A DNA stretch of 64,000 nucleotides, taken from positions 248,001 through 312,000 of the forward strand of contig CADEFN010000003.1 of NCBI GenBank assembly GCA_902826615.1, given 5' to 3'. The translations under genes and the position numbers were made by a program. Position 1 is the stretch's first letter; every line of letters starts with the position of its first letter. The DNA is from an uncultured Gemmatimonadota bacterium. GTDB lineage: Bacteria; Gemmatimonadota; Gemmatimonadetes; Gemmatimonadales; Gemmatimonadaceae. Under the pieces are notes generated by a model that had not been told where the DNA came from, did no database searches, and saw nothing but the letters and a program-made list of their open reading frames with translations. Of the stretch, positions 8,723-18,589 are shown piece after piece.

Positions 8723-9244
8723 ATGCCGCCGACCATGCCCTCCCCCTCCCCATCTCCTCTCCCGGCCACCAGCTCCCCGGCCGGAAAGGAGCAGCTTGTC
8801 CAGTCCCTGGTCTCGGAGTTCATGTCCGAGCAGCGGAAGGAACAGGAGGCGGAGCGTGCGGTTCTGGTGGCCAAGGAAAAGAAGAGGGTTCCGACTCTCG
8901 TCCTCGCGTCCTTGTGCTGCCTGGCGGCGTGGGTGGCTCCCTTCCCCCGTCCGGCCTTCGAAGCCGAGGCGCCCCCGGTCGCATATACCGTGGCCTCGGC
9001 ACGCATCACCCTGAACCTGGCGGCCAGCCGCGTCCGGGCGTTCAAGGCACAGCATGGACGTCTGCCGGAGACCCTGCTGAGCGCGGGGATCACCGATCCG
9101 GCGATCCTCTATCAGCGCTGGGCGGAAGGACAGTTTGTGCTGCGCCTCGTCGCGGGAGAGACACTTCTCACGTACGACTCCGTCATTGCGCCCAACATCC
9201 TGCAGGAAGACATCCAGGCCATCCTCAACCAGACCGGACGATGA
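8723..9244 (+). CDS. Membrane-anchored protein next to a pseudopilin, function unknown
   Basis: The 173-residue protein has a Pro/Ser-rich cytoplasmic start, a charged coiled-coil-like segment (SEFMSEQRKEQEAERAV), one transmembrane helix (VPTLVLASLCCLAAWVAP) and a periplasmic domain of about 100 residues. ATG 8723 was chosen because an earlier in-frame start would lie inside the tRNA gene. The stop overlaps the ATG of the pseudopilin gene (ATGA), so the two are co-translated. This is the arrangement of type II secretion or type IV pilus accessory pairs, but I do not recognise the family. The name should stay at membrane protein. Confidence 0.65.
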   Translation: MPPTMPSPSPSPLPATSSPAGKEQLVQSLVSEFMSEQRKEQEAERAVLVAKEKKRVPTLVLASLCCLAAWVAPFPRPAFEAEAPPVAYTVASARITLNLAASRVRAFKAQHGRLPETLLSAGITDPAILYQRWAEGQFVLRLVAGETLLTYDSVIAPNILQEDIQAILNQTGR

Positions 9245-9705
9245 CCCGCCGGCGCCGTGCAGGCTTTTCCTATGTAGAGCTCCTGGTGGTGCTGACCATC
9301 ATGGGCATTCTGGTGCGCATTGCACTCCCGCGGCTCAGCTACATCCGCAAGCAGGCGCAATCTCGCGCGGTGATTGCCGATGTCCGTGTGGTGCGCGATG
9401 CGGTGATCAACTATCAGCAGGATCGCGGTGCCTTTCCCGGTGAAACCGCGGCTGGTCAAGTGCCTGGCGGACTGGTGAACTACCTCCCCAACGGCTTCAC
9501 CTTTCTGCGCGAGATGTACACGGTGGATTACGAGCTCTGGCCACCGGCGGGAGGCACCACCACACCGGTGGTCGCTGTGTCCATCGACACCAACGATCCC
9601 GATCTGGTGACTGAAGTGCGGAAGCTCGGCGCCACAGGCCTGCCCCATATCATCAGTGGCACCCGGACGACGTTTCTGCTCCAGGGGCTGAACAACATCA
9701 GCTGA
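9241..9705 (+). CDS. Type II secretion / type IV pilus pseudopilin
   Basis: This protein of 154 residues starts with a prepilin signature: a short basic leader (MTRRRRAG), then FSYVELLVVLTIMGILVRIALP, with Gly at -1, Phe at +1 and Glu at +5. The prepilin peptidase would cut before Phe and methylate it. The hydrophobic helix is followed by a small globular domain with a GspG-like layout (RVVRDAVINYQQDRGAFP). It overlaps the upstream membrane-protein gene by four bases and is followed by a terminator. No other secretion genes are adjacent, so it is an isolated minor-pilin locus. It could serve pilus or secretion machinery encoded elsewhere. Confidence 0.85.
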   Translation: MTRRRRAGFSYVELLVVLTIMGILVRIALPRLSYIRKQAQSRAVIADVRVVRDAVINYQQDRGAFPGETAAGQVPGGLVNYLPNGFTFLREMYTVDYELWPPAGGTTTPVVAVSIDTNDPDLVTEVRKLGATGLPHIISGTRTTFLLQGLNNIS

Positions 9706-9717
9706 CCACAAACACAA

Positions 9718-9747
9718 ACGCGCGGTCACCTTTCGGTGGCCGCGCGT
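9718..9747. terminator. Bidirectional terminator between pseudopilin and tRNA-fMet
   Basis: A 13-bp stem with one mismatch (9718-9730 with 9735-9747) closes a 4-base loop TTTC. It lies 12 bases after the pseudopilin stop and 12 bases beyond the 3' end of the convergent tRNA-fMet. On the reverse strand it runs into TTTGTGTTTGTGG, so it ends the tRNA transcript and probably the pseudopilin transcript as well. Confidence 0.8.
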
Positions 9748-9759
9748 CGTGTTGAGCAA

Positions 9760-9833
<74 letters not shown>

Positions 9834-9869
9834 TCAGAGGGCGTGAATCTACCGGTGCCCGGGGTGAAG

Positions 9870-10175
9870 TCAAGGTTTCGCGGGATTCGCGTCGATGAAG
9901 CGATAGACGATTTCCTTGTCGCCGCGCACCATTCCGTAGCGTTCGCGGGCAATCCGCTCCTGCACTCGCGCGTCGGTGCGCACCTGCTTGCGCAAAGCGG
10001 TCAGCGAGTCCACTTCGTGCTGCAGCGAATCGACCGCGCGTCGCAGGGTTGCTTCGCGTTCCTTCTGCCGGAAGAGGTCGAGGGTGGAATACTCGCCGCC
10101 CTGCACGGCAAACACAGCGCCGCCCAGCAGGGCCGCCATCCACACCCAGCGTTGTGACCTCTTCGCGGCAGGCAT
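9870..10175 (-). CDS. ftsB: FtsB/DivIC-family septum formation protein
   Basis: This 101-residue bitopic protein has a short basic N terminus, one transmembrane helix (WVWMAALLGGAVFAVQGG), a coiled coil (about residues 35-70, RQKEREATLRRAVDSLQHEV) and a C-terminal part with ERIARERYGMVRGDKEIVYRF, the usual DivIC signature. FtsB bridges FtsL and FtsQ at the divisome. It lies 15 bases after eno on the same strand; the eno-ftsB order is conserved in many bacteria. Length and layout are normal. Confidence 0.88.
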   Translation of the reverse strand: MPAAKRSQRWVWMAALLGGAVFAVQGGEYSTLDLFRQKEREATLRRAVDSLQHEVDSLTALRKQVRTDARVQERIARERYGMVRGDKEIVYRFIDANPAKP

Positions 10176-10190
10176 CAGTTCACTAGTCTC

Positions 10191-11471
<1,281 letters not shown>

Positions 11472-11511
11472 TCAAGAAGGGGAATGGATGCCCACAAGGG
11501 GCAGAAAGAAG

Positions 11512-12282
11512 CTAACCAGCAAGCGCAGAGACCGTCCGGACCGCGGGCTCGCGTTCCGGAGTGCTCGTGACGCCGTACTGTGCCTGGAGTGCGGCGGCCA
11601 TGCGCGACCAGGTCTCGTCGGAGAGCTGCTCACGGGCCGCATAGGTCATGCGGGCGCTCGGGACCGGCTCGAGAAAGTGCACGTGCACGTCGCCCGAGCG
11701 CACGCGGATGCTGCTACGGTTTTGCACTTCACGCGCGCCGTAGATCAGCGTGGGCACAACGGGTACACCGGCCGCGATGGCGAGCACAAAAGGCCCTTTC
11801 TTGAACGGGCGCAGTGAGTAATCGTCGCCGCGTGTGCCTTCGGGGTACACGATCACCGAAGCCCCGTCCTTGATACGCTGCGCGGCGGCTTCGTATCCCG
11901 CGAAGGCCGCCTTGTGATTCTTGCGGTCGATGAAAATGAATCCCGCCGCCCGAACGGCCGCGGCGAAGAGCGGAATTCGCGCGAGCTCGGCCTTGGCGAC
12001 GAACTTGTAGTAGTGGAGCACACTCCCCATCACAAACACATCGAACAGGCTGGTGTGATTCGCGACGAAGACGTGGGGTTGTCCCTTGGGCACGTGCTCG
12101 AGACCATGCACATGCACGCGAACCCCACCTGCCCAGGCCAGCACTTTCGACCAGAAACGCGGCACGCGGTCGTAAATGCTTCCAGGACCGTCAGGCACTC
12201 CGAGCATCGCGGCCACAATGACCGTGGCGGCGCAGGGAGGCGTAAAAACGAGTATGGCGAGATACAGAGCGACGGTACGCAC
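11512..12282 (-). CDS. plsC: 1-acyl-sn-glycerol-3-phosphate acyltransferase (PlsC family)
   Basis: The 256-residue membrane-associated enzyme makes phosphatidic acid by acylating lysophosphatidate. It has an N-terminal hydrophobic helix, the catalytic NHTSLFD (H-x4-D), a VAKAEL block, FIDRKN and the substrate-binding YPEGTRG. The start is GTG and shares one base with the stop of thiL (TAGTG), so translation is likely coupled. The protein is of normal length for the family. Substrate chain length cannot be read from the sequence. Confidence 0.92.
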   Translation of the reverse strand: MRTVALYLAILVFTPPCAATVIVAAMLGVPDGPGSIYDRVPRFWSKVLAWAGGVRVHVHGLEHVPKGQPHVFVANHTSLFDVFVMGSVLHYYKFVAKAELARIPLFAAAVRAAGFIFIDRKNHKAAFAGYEAAAQRIKDGASVIVYPEGTRGDDYSLRPFKKGPFVLAIAAGVPVVPTLIYGAREVQNRSSIRVRSGDVHVHFLEPVPSARMTYAAREQLSDETWSRMAAALQAQYGVTSTPEREPAVRTVSALAG

Positions 12283-13229
12283 TACGAGGAAAAGTGGTCA
12301 TGTCCGGGGGCGAATTCAACGCGTGTCCCCTGCCGACGAATCACCACGTCGGGTTGTGCTGCGCGTCGTGCCTCCCCGATCCGGGTGAGGGGAACACCAT
12401 GTGCGCGCGCAAATGCATCGGCGTCTATGGCGATGGGCGAGGCCACCACCAGCTCGTACTCCTCGCCACCGCGGAGTGCGTCCTCCCAGCTGCCCCCGTG
12501 ACCTGCCGGAAGTCGATCGGCATCGATGCGAAGCTCGACATCACTGGCCTGTGCGAGATGGAGAAGTTCACTCCCCAGCCCGTCTGAAACGTCGATCGCG
12601 GCATGGGCACCATGATCGGCGAGCCAGCGCGCCTCACGGATACGCGCCACCGGGCGTGCAAAGCGCTCACGACACCAGGGCGCTGGCTCCTCCCCGGCCT
12701 CCCAGGCGCGCACCGCCCGCACCGGACCCGTGAGAACACCGGTGAGGTAGATGTGGTCACCCGGGACCACCCCGGCGCGTGTGAGGGGCCGTCGCGCTGA
12801 GCCCAGCACGGTGAGGCTCAGGGTGAACTCGCGGCCGGCTGTGAGATCTCCACCGCGGATCACGGTTCCTGCCACGCGCACGCCGTCACCAATCCCTCGC
12901 GCCACGTTGTCAACCTGCCCCACCCACGCCTTGGGAACGGTGAGCGCCACCAGAATGCCAAGCGGAGTCGCGCCCATCGCGGCCAGGTCGCTGAGGGCAG
13001 CAGTCGTCGCGCGGTAGCCTATCTCTGCGGGTGAGAGCCACTTCGCCCGAAAATGCACGTCATCGACCGAGGTGTCACTGCTCACCACGAGGGACTCGCC
13101 TGGGGGCACGGTGAGGGATGCCGCGTCATCGCCGACACCACTCGCCAGCTCACCCCAGATGTCGAGCATCCGTCTCACGATGTCGAACTCGGAGCCGGGG
13201 CCGAGGGGGATGTGTCGGTTATCGTCCAC
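12282..13229 (-). CDS. thiL: Thiamine-monophosphate kinase
   Basis: The enzyme phosphorylates thiamine monophosphate to thiamine diphosphate, the last step of cofactor synthesis. Recognisable parts are the start LGPGSEFDIVRRM, GVGDDAA with its Mg-binding Asp pair, SSDTSVDDVHF, the conserved SDLAAMGA, GGDLTAG and DVSDGLGSELLHLA followed by GGEEYELV. The reading frame is open far upstream, but GTG 13229 fits the family N terminus and overlaps the end of nnrDE by 11 bases. It is tightly packed between nnrDE and plsC. I see no TPP riboswitch upstream, which fits co-transcription with nnrDE. Confidence 0.92.
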   Translation of the reverse strand: MDDNRHIPLGPGSEFDIVRRMLDIWGELASGVGDDAASLTVPPGESLVVSSDTSVDDVHFRAKWLSPAEIGYRATTAALSDLAAMGATPLGILVALTVPKAWVGQVDNVARGIGDGVRVAGTVIRGGDLTAGREFTLSLTVLGSARRPLTRAGVVPGDHIYLTGVLTGPVRAVRAWEAGEEPAPWCRERFARPVARIREARWLADHGAHAAIDVSDGLGSELLHLAQASDVELRIDADRLPAGHGGSWEDALRGGEEYELVVASPIAIDADAFARAHGVPLTRIGEARRAAQPDVVIRRQGTRVEFAPGHDHFSS

Positions 13230-14772
13230 GCGAATCCTGTAGCGAAGGGAGAGCGCCAAGCTCCCACTCAGCGAGCTCACTGTCGACAACGTTCCAGGCG
13301 GCGCGCAGTGCGTCGAGAATATCGTGCAGCTCAACACCTCTGATTGGGCCACCGCCCTGCGCAATCTCGGCGGCACGGCCGTGGACCCAGGCTGCGCAGG
13401 CCCCGGACAGCTGAGGGTCACCTGTCTGGGCGAGAAGGGTACCCGCGATACCCGACAGCAGGTCACCACTCCCCCCGGCGGCGAGCACCGGAGTTCCACG
13501 CGCCGACACCAGGGCGGGCACCCCCGGGGCGGCAACGATGGTGGGGACTCCCTTGAGGAGCACGGCAGCGCCCAGAGCTGCGGCCAGCTTTTCCGCGGCC
13601 TCGAAGGGTGCCTCGACGACCTTCGCCACTGGCTCCCCGAGGAGCCGCGACGCCTCCCCGGCGTGCGGCGTGACGAGGGCCTGACGCCCCGCGAGGTGGG
13701 TGGCCAATGCCCCACCGTCGCCCGTAAAGGCCGTCAGAGCGTCGGCGTCGAGCAGAAGTGGCCCACGCCATTCAGAGAGCCACGCATCAACCCTGAGACG
13801 CGCCTGATGCGAACCAAGACCTGGGCCGATAACGAGCCCATCGCCCCAGGCCACTGAATCGTGCAGCGGCTCCAACCAGCTGGTCGCGGTGGCCTGGGGG
13901 CAGAGCGTCTGAACAACGGGCAGACTTTCCGGGGCCACCACACAGCGCACCATGCCAATCCCCGATCGAAAGGCCGCGCGCGCAGCAAAGGCCACCGCCC
14001 CCGCCATGCCTGGAGCGCCCCCCACGATGACCAGTCGCTTTCTTGATCCCTTGTGAGCACGCGCTGGAATCACCGGGACAAAGCGACGCACAGAATCGGC
14101 GTCGACCAGCTCGGCGGACGAGTCGGGCAGGTGCGCGTGCTCCGCCAGGCCGATGTCCACACATCGCAGCTCCCCGCAGAGATCGCGACGGATAAGCTGG
14201 CCCCGTTTGTAGGTCCCGAATGACAGCGTGAGATCAGCGGGGACGGTGCGTGGATCGGCCTGGCCAGTGGACGCGTCCAGTCCGGAGGGCACGTCGAGAG
14301 CGACCACCAGACTCCCCTGCTCCCTCGCCCAGGACACCATTTTTGTGAGCCCCTCCAATGTGGAGCGAATCGGGCCAGCTGTACCGGTCCCGAGCACCGC
14401 GTCGATGACCACACCTGGGCTATCGCCACCCGTTCGAAGGCGGGGCGCTCCTGAACCGAACGCCTCCTTTGCCGCAATCGCGTCCGGCGTGGTCGGCGCA
14501 ACGGCCTCCACCGACACGGAGTAGCCGGCCCGCACGAGCGCGCTGGCGACCACCCAGCCATCCCCACCATTATTTCCCGGCCCGGCCACCACCAGCACCC
14601 CTCGGCTCAGCGCCTCTGGGAAACGTCTGATAACGGAAAGCGCCGCGCGGTCTCCCGCGCGGCGCATCAATTCCGACGACTGTACTCCAGCGTGAATGGC
14701 ATGGGCATCGCGCGCGGTGGCCTGCGCAGCGGTGGTGACCCGGATTCGGGCCTGACTTCGCCCGGAGATCAC
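13219..14772 (-). CDS. nnr: Bifunctional NAD(P)H-hydrate epimerase / ADP-dependent dehydratase
   Basis: This 517-residue protein repairs hydrated NADH and NADPH. The N-terminal YjeF epimerase domain (about residues 1-215) has MRRAGDRAALS, the GPGNNGGDGWV loop and a VDAVLGTG block. The C-terminal carbohydrate-kinase-like dehydratase domain (about 230-505) has GGAPGMAGAV, GPGLGSHQ, LLDADALTAF, VTPHAGEASRLLG and the catalytic AAGGSGDLLSGI. Both halves look intact. It is the first gene of the block nnr-thiL-plsC-eno-ftsB and lies 12 bases after the zinc-ribbon gene. Confidence 0.95.
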   Translation of the reverse strand: MISGRSQARIRVTTAAQATARDAHAIHAGVQSSELMRRAGDRAALSVIRRFPEALSRGVLVVAGPGNNGGDGWVVASALVRAGYSVSVEAVAPTTPDAIAAKEAFGSGAPRLRTGGDSPGVVIDAVLGTGTAGPIRSTLEGLTKMVSWAREQGSLVVALDVPSGLDASTGQADPRTVPADLTLSFGTYKRGQLIRRDLCGELRCVDIGLAEHAHLPDSSAELVDADSVRRFVPVIPARAHKGSRKRLVIVGGAPGMAGAVAFAARAAFRSGIGMVRCVVAPESLPVVQTLCPQATATSWLEPLHDSVAWGDGLVIGPGLGSHQARLRVDAWLSEWRGPLLLDADALTAFTGDGGALATHLAGRQALVTPHAGEASRLLGEPVAKVVEAPFEAAEKLAAALGAAVLLKGVPTIVAAPGVPALVSARGTPVLAAGGSGDLLSGIAGTLLAQTGDPQLSGACAAWVHGRAAEIAQGGGPIRGVELHDILDALRAAWNVVDSELAEWELGALPSLQDSRGR

Positions 14773-14784
14773 GCCATTCCGGGG

Positions 14785-14973
14785 CTACTTCTGCGACTGG
14801 CCAACCGTCCGGCCAAACGAGATCTCGCCGTTGTCAATCCGGATGTTGAATCCGCATTCTGGATTGCTGCAGACCCACGCCTTGTAGGTAATCGGCGCGC
14901 CGTCACGACCGTAGTCGCTCAGCGGCAGCAGGACACCCTTTCCACACTTTATACACGAAGTCAGCTCGTTCAT
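14785..14973 (-). CDS. Small zinc-ribbon protein
   Basis: The 62-residue protein has two CxxC-type pairs (SCIKCGKG near residue 7 and VCSNPECGF near residue 35), which would bind one zinc ion. The rest is short beta strands and a polar tail. The family is conserved but of unknown function; ribosome- or transcription-associated roles are possible for such ribbons. It precedes nnrDE with 12 bases between them and is probably the promoter-proximal gene of the block. Confidence 0.75.
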   Translation of the reverse strand: MNELTSCIKCGKGVLLPLSDYGRDGAPITYKAWVCSNPECGFNIRIDNGEISFGRTVGQSQK

Positions 14974-15032
14974 CTCGATTATCGCGCCTCCCAGGCGCCG
15001 AAAATAAGTTGAGTTAGCTAGGAGAAACGCTG

Positions 15033-15512
15033 CTAGCTCAGGTGAGCAGCACTCCAGGGATAGGTGGATTCAAAGGCCGAGTCAAACGCATACACTCCCT
15101 TGAAATCCAGCCTGTTGTCGGATGGCTGGCTCATCAGCAACCCCAGCTCCACCATCGTGAACACGATGTCTCCGACGTCCTCGGTGCAGCTTACACCCCA
15201 GTGCTCTAGCACAAGGCGTGCCGTGACCCCATACCGCTCGAGCGCCAGATCGCGAACTGCCCACGAGAGCTCCCGCCCATCGATATGTCGTCGCTCGGTC
15301 ATGCGTGATTGCTGAAATTCGAGAGCGGCCAGGACAAAGAGGTAGGCGTGTTCGTGAAATCGAGTCTCACGGACACGGATTTGGTCCCACACACCTTCCC
15401 TGAAGGCCAGCTCGGGCACAGTTGAATTCAGTCGAATCGCGATGAAGGAGCGCTGGACAGCGAAACGTCCCGCGTGACGGCGGGTAAGATGGTCCGCCGA
15501 TTCGCGTCCCAC
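15033..15512 (-). CDS. Minf_1886-family protein, unknown function
   Basis: The conserved core of this family is visible: FHEHAYLFVLAALEFQQ, RRHIDGRELSWAVRDLALERYG, VLEHWGVSCTEDVGDIVF and VELGLLMSQPSDNRLDF. The family is widespread in Planctomycetes, Verrucomicrobia and Gemmatimonadota and has no assigned function. The first 40 residues are atypical and poorly conserved, so translation may begin downstream of 15512. It is separated from the zinc-ribbon gene by about 60 bases and is divergent from the DUF1028 gene. Confidence 0.8.
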   Translation of the reverse strand: MGRESADHLTRRHAGRFAVQRSFIAIRLNSTVPELAFREGVWDQIRVRETRFHEHAYLFVLAALEFQQSRMTERRHIDGRELSWAVRDLALERYGVTARLVLEHWGVSCTEDVGDIVFTMVELGLLMSQPSDNRLDFKGVYAFDSAFESTYPWSAAHLS

Positions 15513-15633
15513 AACCTGCCTCGAGGCGCTGCCTCAAGTCTCGGCGCATGTGGACCTTGCTTGACGTAGCGGTGACCGGGCGAAAGACTCCGCTGGATCG
15601 CCGAGGGGACAACCTCATTTCCGCTATGTGACC

Positions 15634-16395
15634 ATGCGACCGACACGCGTCTTTCTGCTTTTTCTGGCCGTTGCTGCTGTTAGGCACCTCCCGGCACAGG
15701 CTCCGGCTCAGGCCGCTCTGCCCTGGCCACCCGTCGCCACGTTTTCGATCCTTGGATATGACCCCGCCACCGGTGAGGTGGGAGCCGCCGTGCAGTCCCG
15801 AGTCTTCTCCGTGGGCAATGGTGTGCTGTGGGGCGAAGCCGGTGTCGGCGTCGTGGCCACGCAAGCCATCGTTGATGTGAGTTACGGTCCGCAGGCCATG
15901 GCCCTGCTGCGCCAGGGGGTGAAGCCGGCTGATGTGGTGAAGCGTGTATGGGAGGGCGACCCCGATCCGCAACCGCAGAACTGGACCAAACAGGGGCGGC
16001 AGTTCTCGGTGATGAGTGCCACAGGAGAAGTGGCGACCTACACGGGGCCCAAGGCCAGTGTGTGGGCCGGCCACAAGATCGGGAAGTTCTGCAGTGCGCA
16101 GGGCAACATCCTGGCCGGCGAAGCGGTGGTAAACGACATGGTGGCGGCGTTCGAGCGCACGGAGGGGCATCTTTCGCTGCGGCTGCAAGCGGCGCTCGAG
16201 GCCGGACAGGCTGCCGGCGGCGACACCCGCGGCATGCAATCCGCCGCTATGCTTATTGTGAAGAAAGACGGGGGCGTCTGGCTGCATAACGATGTCGTGC
16301 TTCGCCTGCAGGTGGACGACAACCCCGAACCGATCAAGGAACTGCGCCGGCTGGTGGAAAAGGCTGCCGACCAGCGCAACCGCATGCGACGTTAG
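15634..16395 (+). CDS. Secreted DUF1028 protein
   Basis: The protein has about 253 residues including a signal peptide (MRPTRVFLLFLAVAAV). The DUF1028 core follows with ATFSILGYDPATGEVGAAVQSRVFSVG, GVGVVATQAIVDVSYGP, GRQFSVMSATGEVATYTG and QGNILAGEAVVNDM. DUF1028 has an Ntn-hydrolase-like fold; a peptidase or amidase activity has been proposed but not shown for most members. ATG 15634 is preferred to the GTG two codons earlier. It lies 30 bases before the next gene on the same strand. Confidence 0.85.
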   Translation: MRPTRVFLLFLAVAAVRHLPAQAPAQAALPWPPVATFSILGYDPATGEVGAAVQSRVFSVGNGVLWGEAGVGVVATQAIVDVSYGPQAMALLRQGVKPADVVKRVWEGDPDPQPQNWTKQGRQFSVMSATGEVATYTGPKASVWAGHKIGKFCSAQGNILAGEAVVNDMVAAFERTEGHLSLRLQAALEAGQAAGGDTRGMQSAAMLIVKKDGGVWLHNDVVLRLQVDDNPEPIKELRRLVEKAADQRNRMRR

Positions 16396-16425
16396 GCGTC
16401 CTCCTACCGACCATCAGACCCGCCC

Positions 16426-16965
16426 ATGCCACATCTCATCCGCGTTGTCACTGCCTGTCTCTTTCTGCTCGTGTCGGCGGCGCCGGGCGAGGCGCAACGG
16501 CAGAAACTCCGCATTGCGCTTCCCCTCTTTGGGGCACAGGTGGTGATGGACACCATTGGTGAGGCCCTGGTGGTGAATGCGCCACCAGGCAAGGTGTTCA
16601 CGGCGTCGCGGATGGTGCTCACCAACTACAAAATTGCGCCCGATGTCATGGACTCCGTGGGCGGACTGGTCGGTGCCGCCAAACTCGTCACATCGCGGAC
16701 GCTTGCGGGAAGCGCCCTCTCCCGTTTCCTCGAGTGTGGCTCCAGCATGACCGGCCCCCGGGCCGACAGCTATCGGGTCTCCATGCCCCTCATCCTGCTC
16801 ATCGAGCCGGCGCCAGAGGGGAAAAGCACGTTGCGGGTCGCGCTGGTGGCCAGTGCGCAGGATCGCAGCGGCACCTCCAATGCGCCGGTGTTGTGCGGGA
16901 GTACCGGCGCGCTCGAAAGCATGTTGCGCAAGGCGATCAACAGTCAGCTGCTGGAAATCCCGTGA
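16426..16965 (+). CDS. Secreted protein of unknown function, first of a tandem pair
   Basis: This 179-residue protein begins with a signal peptide (LIRVVTACLFLLVSAAPGEAQ). The mature part contains a block LECGSSMTGPRADSYRVSM and ends with a Cys-containing VLCGSTGALESMLRKAI. The same pattern recurs in the next gene (DCGARDRGPNADFYRVNM and VSCSSSGKLEERLFAFA), so the two are diverged duplicates. I do not recognise the family. Two conserved cysteines suggest a disulphide in the exported protein. Its stop overlaps the GTG of the next gene. Confidence 0.7.
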   Translation: MPHLIRVVTACLFLLVSAAPGEAQRQKLRIALPLFGAQVVMDTIGEALVVNAPPGKVFTASRMVLTNYKIAPDVMDSVGGLVGAAKLVTSRTLAGSALSRFLECGSSMTGPRADSYRVSMPLILLIEPAPEGKSTLRVALVASAQDRSGTSNAPVLCGSTGALESMLRKAINSQLLEIP

Positions 16966-17510
16966 GCCATCGGCGCCGGGGTGCCGTGTTGCTGGCGCTT
17001 GCCCTCACGTCCGCAGCGGCTGGCGCACAGTCGCAGCGCGCGCGTGTGGTCCTCCCGGGATTTGTCGGGGCGGTGACCATGGATACCACGGGGCTCATGG
17101 TGCGTTACGCGTCGCCTCGCGAAAAAACGCTGCAAGTGGCCGCCGAGGCGCTGGCTGAACTCGGCATGGAGGTGCAGCGCGACGACGCACTCGGGATTGT
17201 GGGCAACACCGGCCTCAAAGTCGTGCGGCGCTTTGCCGGGTACCAGCTCTCACAGCTGCTGGATTGTGGCGCCCGGGATCGCGGTCCCAATGCCGACTTC
17301 TATCGGGTGAACATGGCGCTCCTCGCCCTGGTAACGGCAGCCAGGGACGATTCCACCGAACTCCGATTTGCGTTTGCCGCGGGTGCCCAGTCGCTTGGCG
17401 GTGGACTTGGCGATCCGGTGTCGTGTTCGAGTTCGGGGAAACTCGAGGAGCGGCTTTTTGCCTTCGCCACCGCACGCCTCGGGCGTGGTACGGCGCCAAC
17501 CAATCGGTAA
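16962..17510 (+). CDS. Secreted protein of unknown function, second of a tandem pair
   Basis: The 182-residue protein starts at a GTG that overlaps the TGA of its paralogue (GTGA). It has a signal peptide ending at AGAQ, then RVVLPGFVGAVTMDTTG, which lines up with RIALPLFGAQVVMDTIG in the first copy. The conserved pair of cysteines and the Y-R-V-N-M block are kept. Translational coupling and co-export suggest that the two products act together or form a heteromer. No function is assigned. Confidence 0.7.
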   Translation: MSHRRRGAVLLALALTSAAAGAQSQRARVVLPGFVGAVTMDTTGLMVRYASPREKTLQVAAEALAELGMEVQRDDALGIVGNTGLKVVRRFAGYQLSQLLDCGARDRGPNADFYRVNMALLALVTAARDDSTELRFAFAAGAQSLGGGLGDPVSCSSSGKLEERLFAFATARLGRGTAPTNR

Positions 17511-17564
17511 CTCTCCGGGCGGCAATTGGCGGCTCGGCGGGTTATTTTCGGGTGCCCCCCACCG

Positions 17565-18503
17565 GTGAACCTGAACGTGTCTATTGCCCGAAACGCGCTG
17601 CTTCGTGCCTCCAAGAGCCAGTGGCTCGCGTCCCAGATGACCCAGCGCGCCTTTGCGCGCCGTGCCGTGAAGCGCTTCATGCCCGGCGAATCGCTGGGTG
17701 ATGCACTCGGCGCTGCCAGCACCCTGGAGAAGGGGGGAATCGGATCCCTGGTGACGCGGCTTGGTGAAACGCTCACCGGTGAGTCCAACACCGACGAGGT
17801 GCGCGATCATTACATATCGGCGTTAGGCGAGATCCAGCGCAAAGGGCTCTCGACTGTCATCTCTATCAAGCCCACACAACTCGGACTCGACACCAGTGTC
17901 GCCGAATGTGTGCGGCAGACGAGTGCCATCGCGGCGGCCGCCGAATCGCGTGGCAGTTTCATCTGGGTCGACATGGAAGACTCGTCATACGTCGACCGTA
18001 CACTCGACCTCTACGAACAGCTCAAGAGCCGCTTTCCGAAAACCGGGCTGGCCATGCAGGCGTATCTGTACCGCACACCGAAGGATGTCGAACGGCTCAT
18101 GCCGCTCAAGCCGATCATCCGTCTGGTGAAGGGTGCGTATGCTGAACCCGCCGCGGTGGCCTTTCCCGCCAAGAAGGACACCGACGCCCAGTACGTGGCG
18201 GTCGGCGAGACCCTGCTGAATGCAGCGCGCGAGGGGAACGCCCTTCCCATCTTCGGCACCCACGACATGAACATCGTGCACCGTCTGGTGGGACGCGCCA
18301 AGTCCCTGGGGCTCACGAAGGAGCAGTACGAGGTCCACATGTTGTACGGCATTCGGTCTGCGGAGCAACGCAGCCTGGCGTCGGATGGTGTTGGCGTGCG
18401 GTGCCTTATCAGCTACGGCTCCAACTGGTTCCCCTGGTACATGCGCCGCCTTGCGGAACGTCCGGCCAATGTCTGGTTTGTCGTCAAGAGCACCTTCTCC
18501 TGA
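17565..18503 (+). CDS. Proline dehydrogenase, monofunctional
   Basis: The enzyme oxidises proline to pyrroline-5-carboxylate using FAD and passes electrons to quinone. The (beta/alpha)8 barrel motifs are in place: STVISIKPTQLGLD, FIWVDMEDSSYVD, LAMQAYLYRTPKDVERL, IRLVKGAYAEP, GTHDMNIV, EVHMLYGIR and the C-terminal substrate lid SNWFPWYMRRLAERPAN. Length (312 residues) fits stand-alone ProDH rather than PutA. GTG 17565 was chosen because the family starts close to this point. No P5C dehydrogenase is adjacent. Confidence 0.93.
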   Translation: MNLNVSIARNALLRASKSQWLASQMTQRAFARRAVKRFMPGESLGDALGAASTLEKGGIGSLVTRLGETLTGESNTDEVRDHYISALGEIQRKGLSTVISIKPTQLGLDTSVAECVRQTSAIAAAAESRGSFIWVDMEDSSYVDRTLDLYEQLKSRFPKTGLAMQAYLYRTPKDVERLMPLKPIIRLVKGAYAEPAAVAFPAKKDTDAQYVAVGETLLNAAREGNALPIFGTHDMNIVHRLVGRAKSLGLTKEQYEVHMLYGIRSAEQRSLASDGVGVRCLISYGSNWFPWYMRRLAERPANVWFVVKSTFS

Positions 18504-18589
18504 GCGCGACTCGTTCCTCGTGTCTCCGGGGTTAGTATGGTGAAGTGAGTTTTCCGGTCCACCCTCCGCTGCCCGTACCGGTGACTGGT

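Noticed and set aside
12282-13300. TPP riboswitch for thiL
   Set aside because: No CUGAGA-type or other conserved TPP elements are found before thiL, and the gene overlaps nnrDE.
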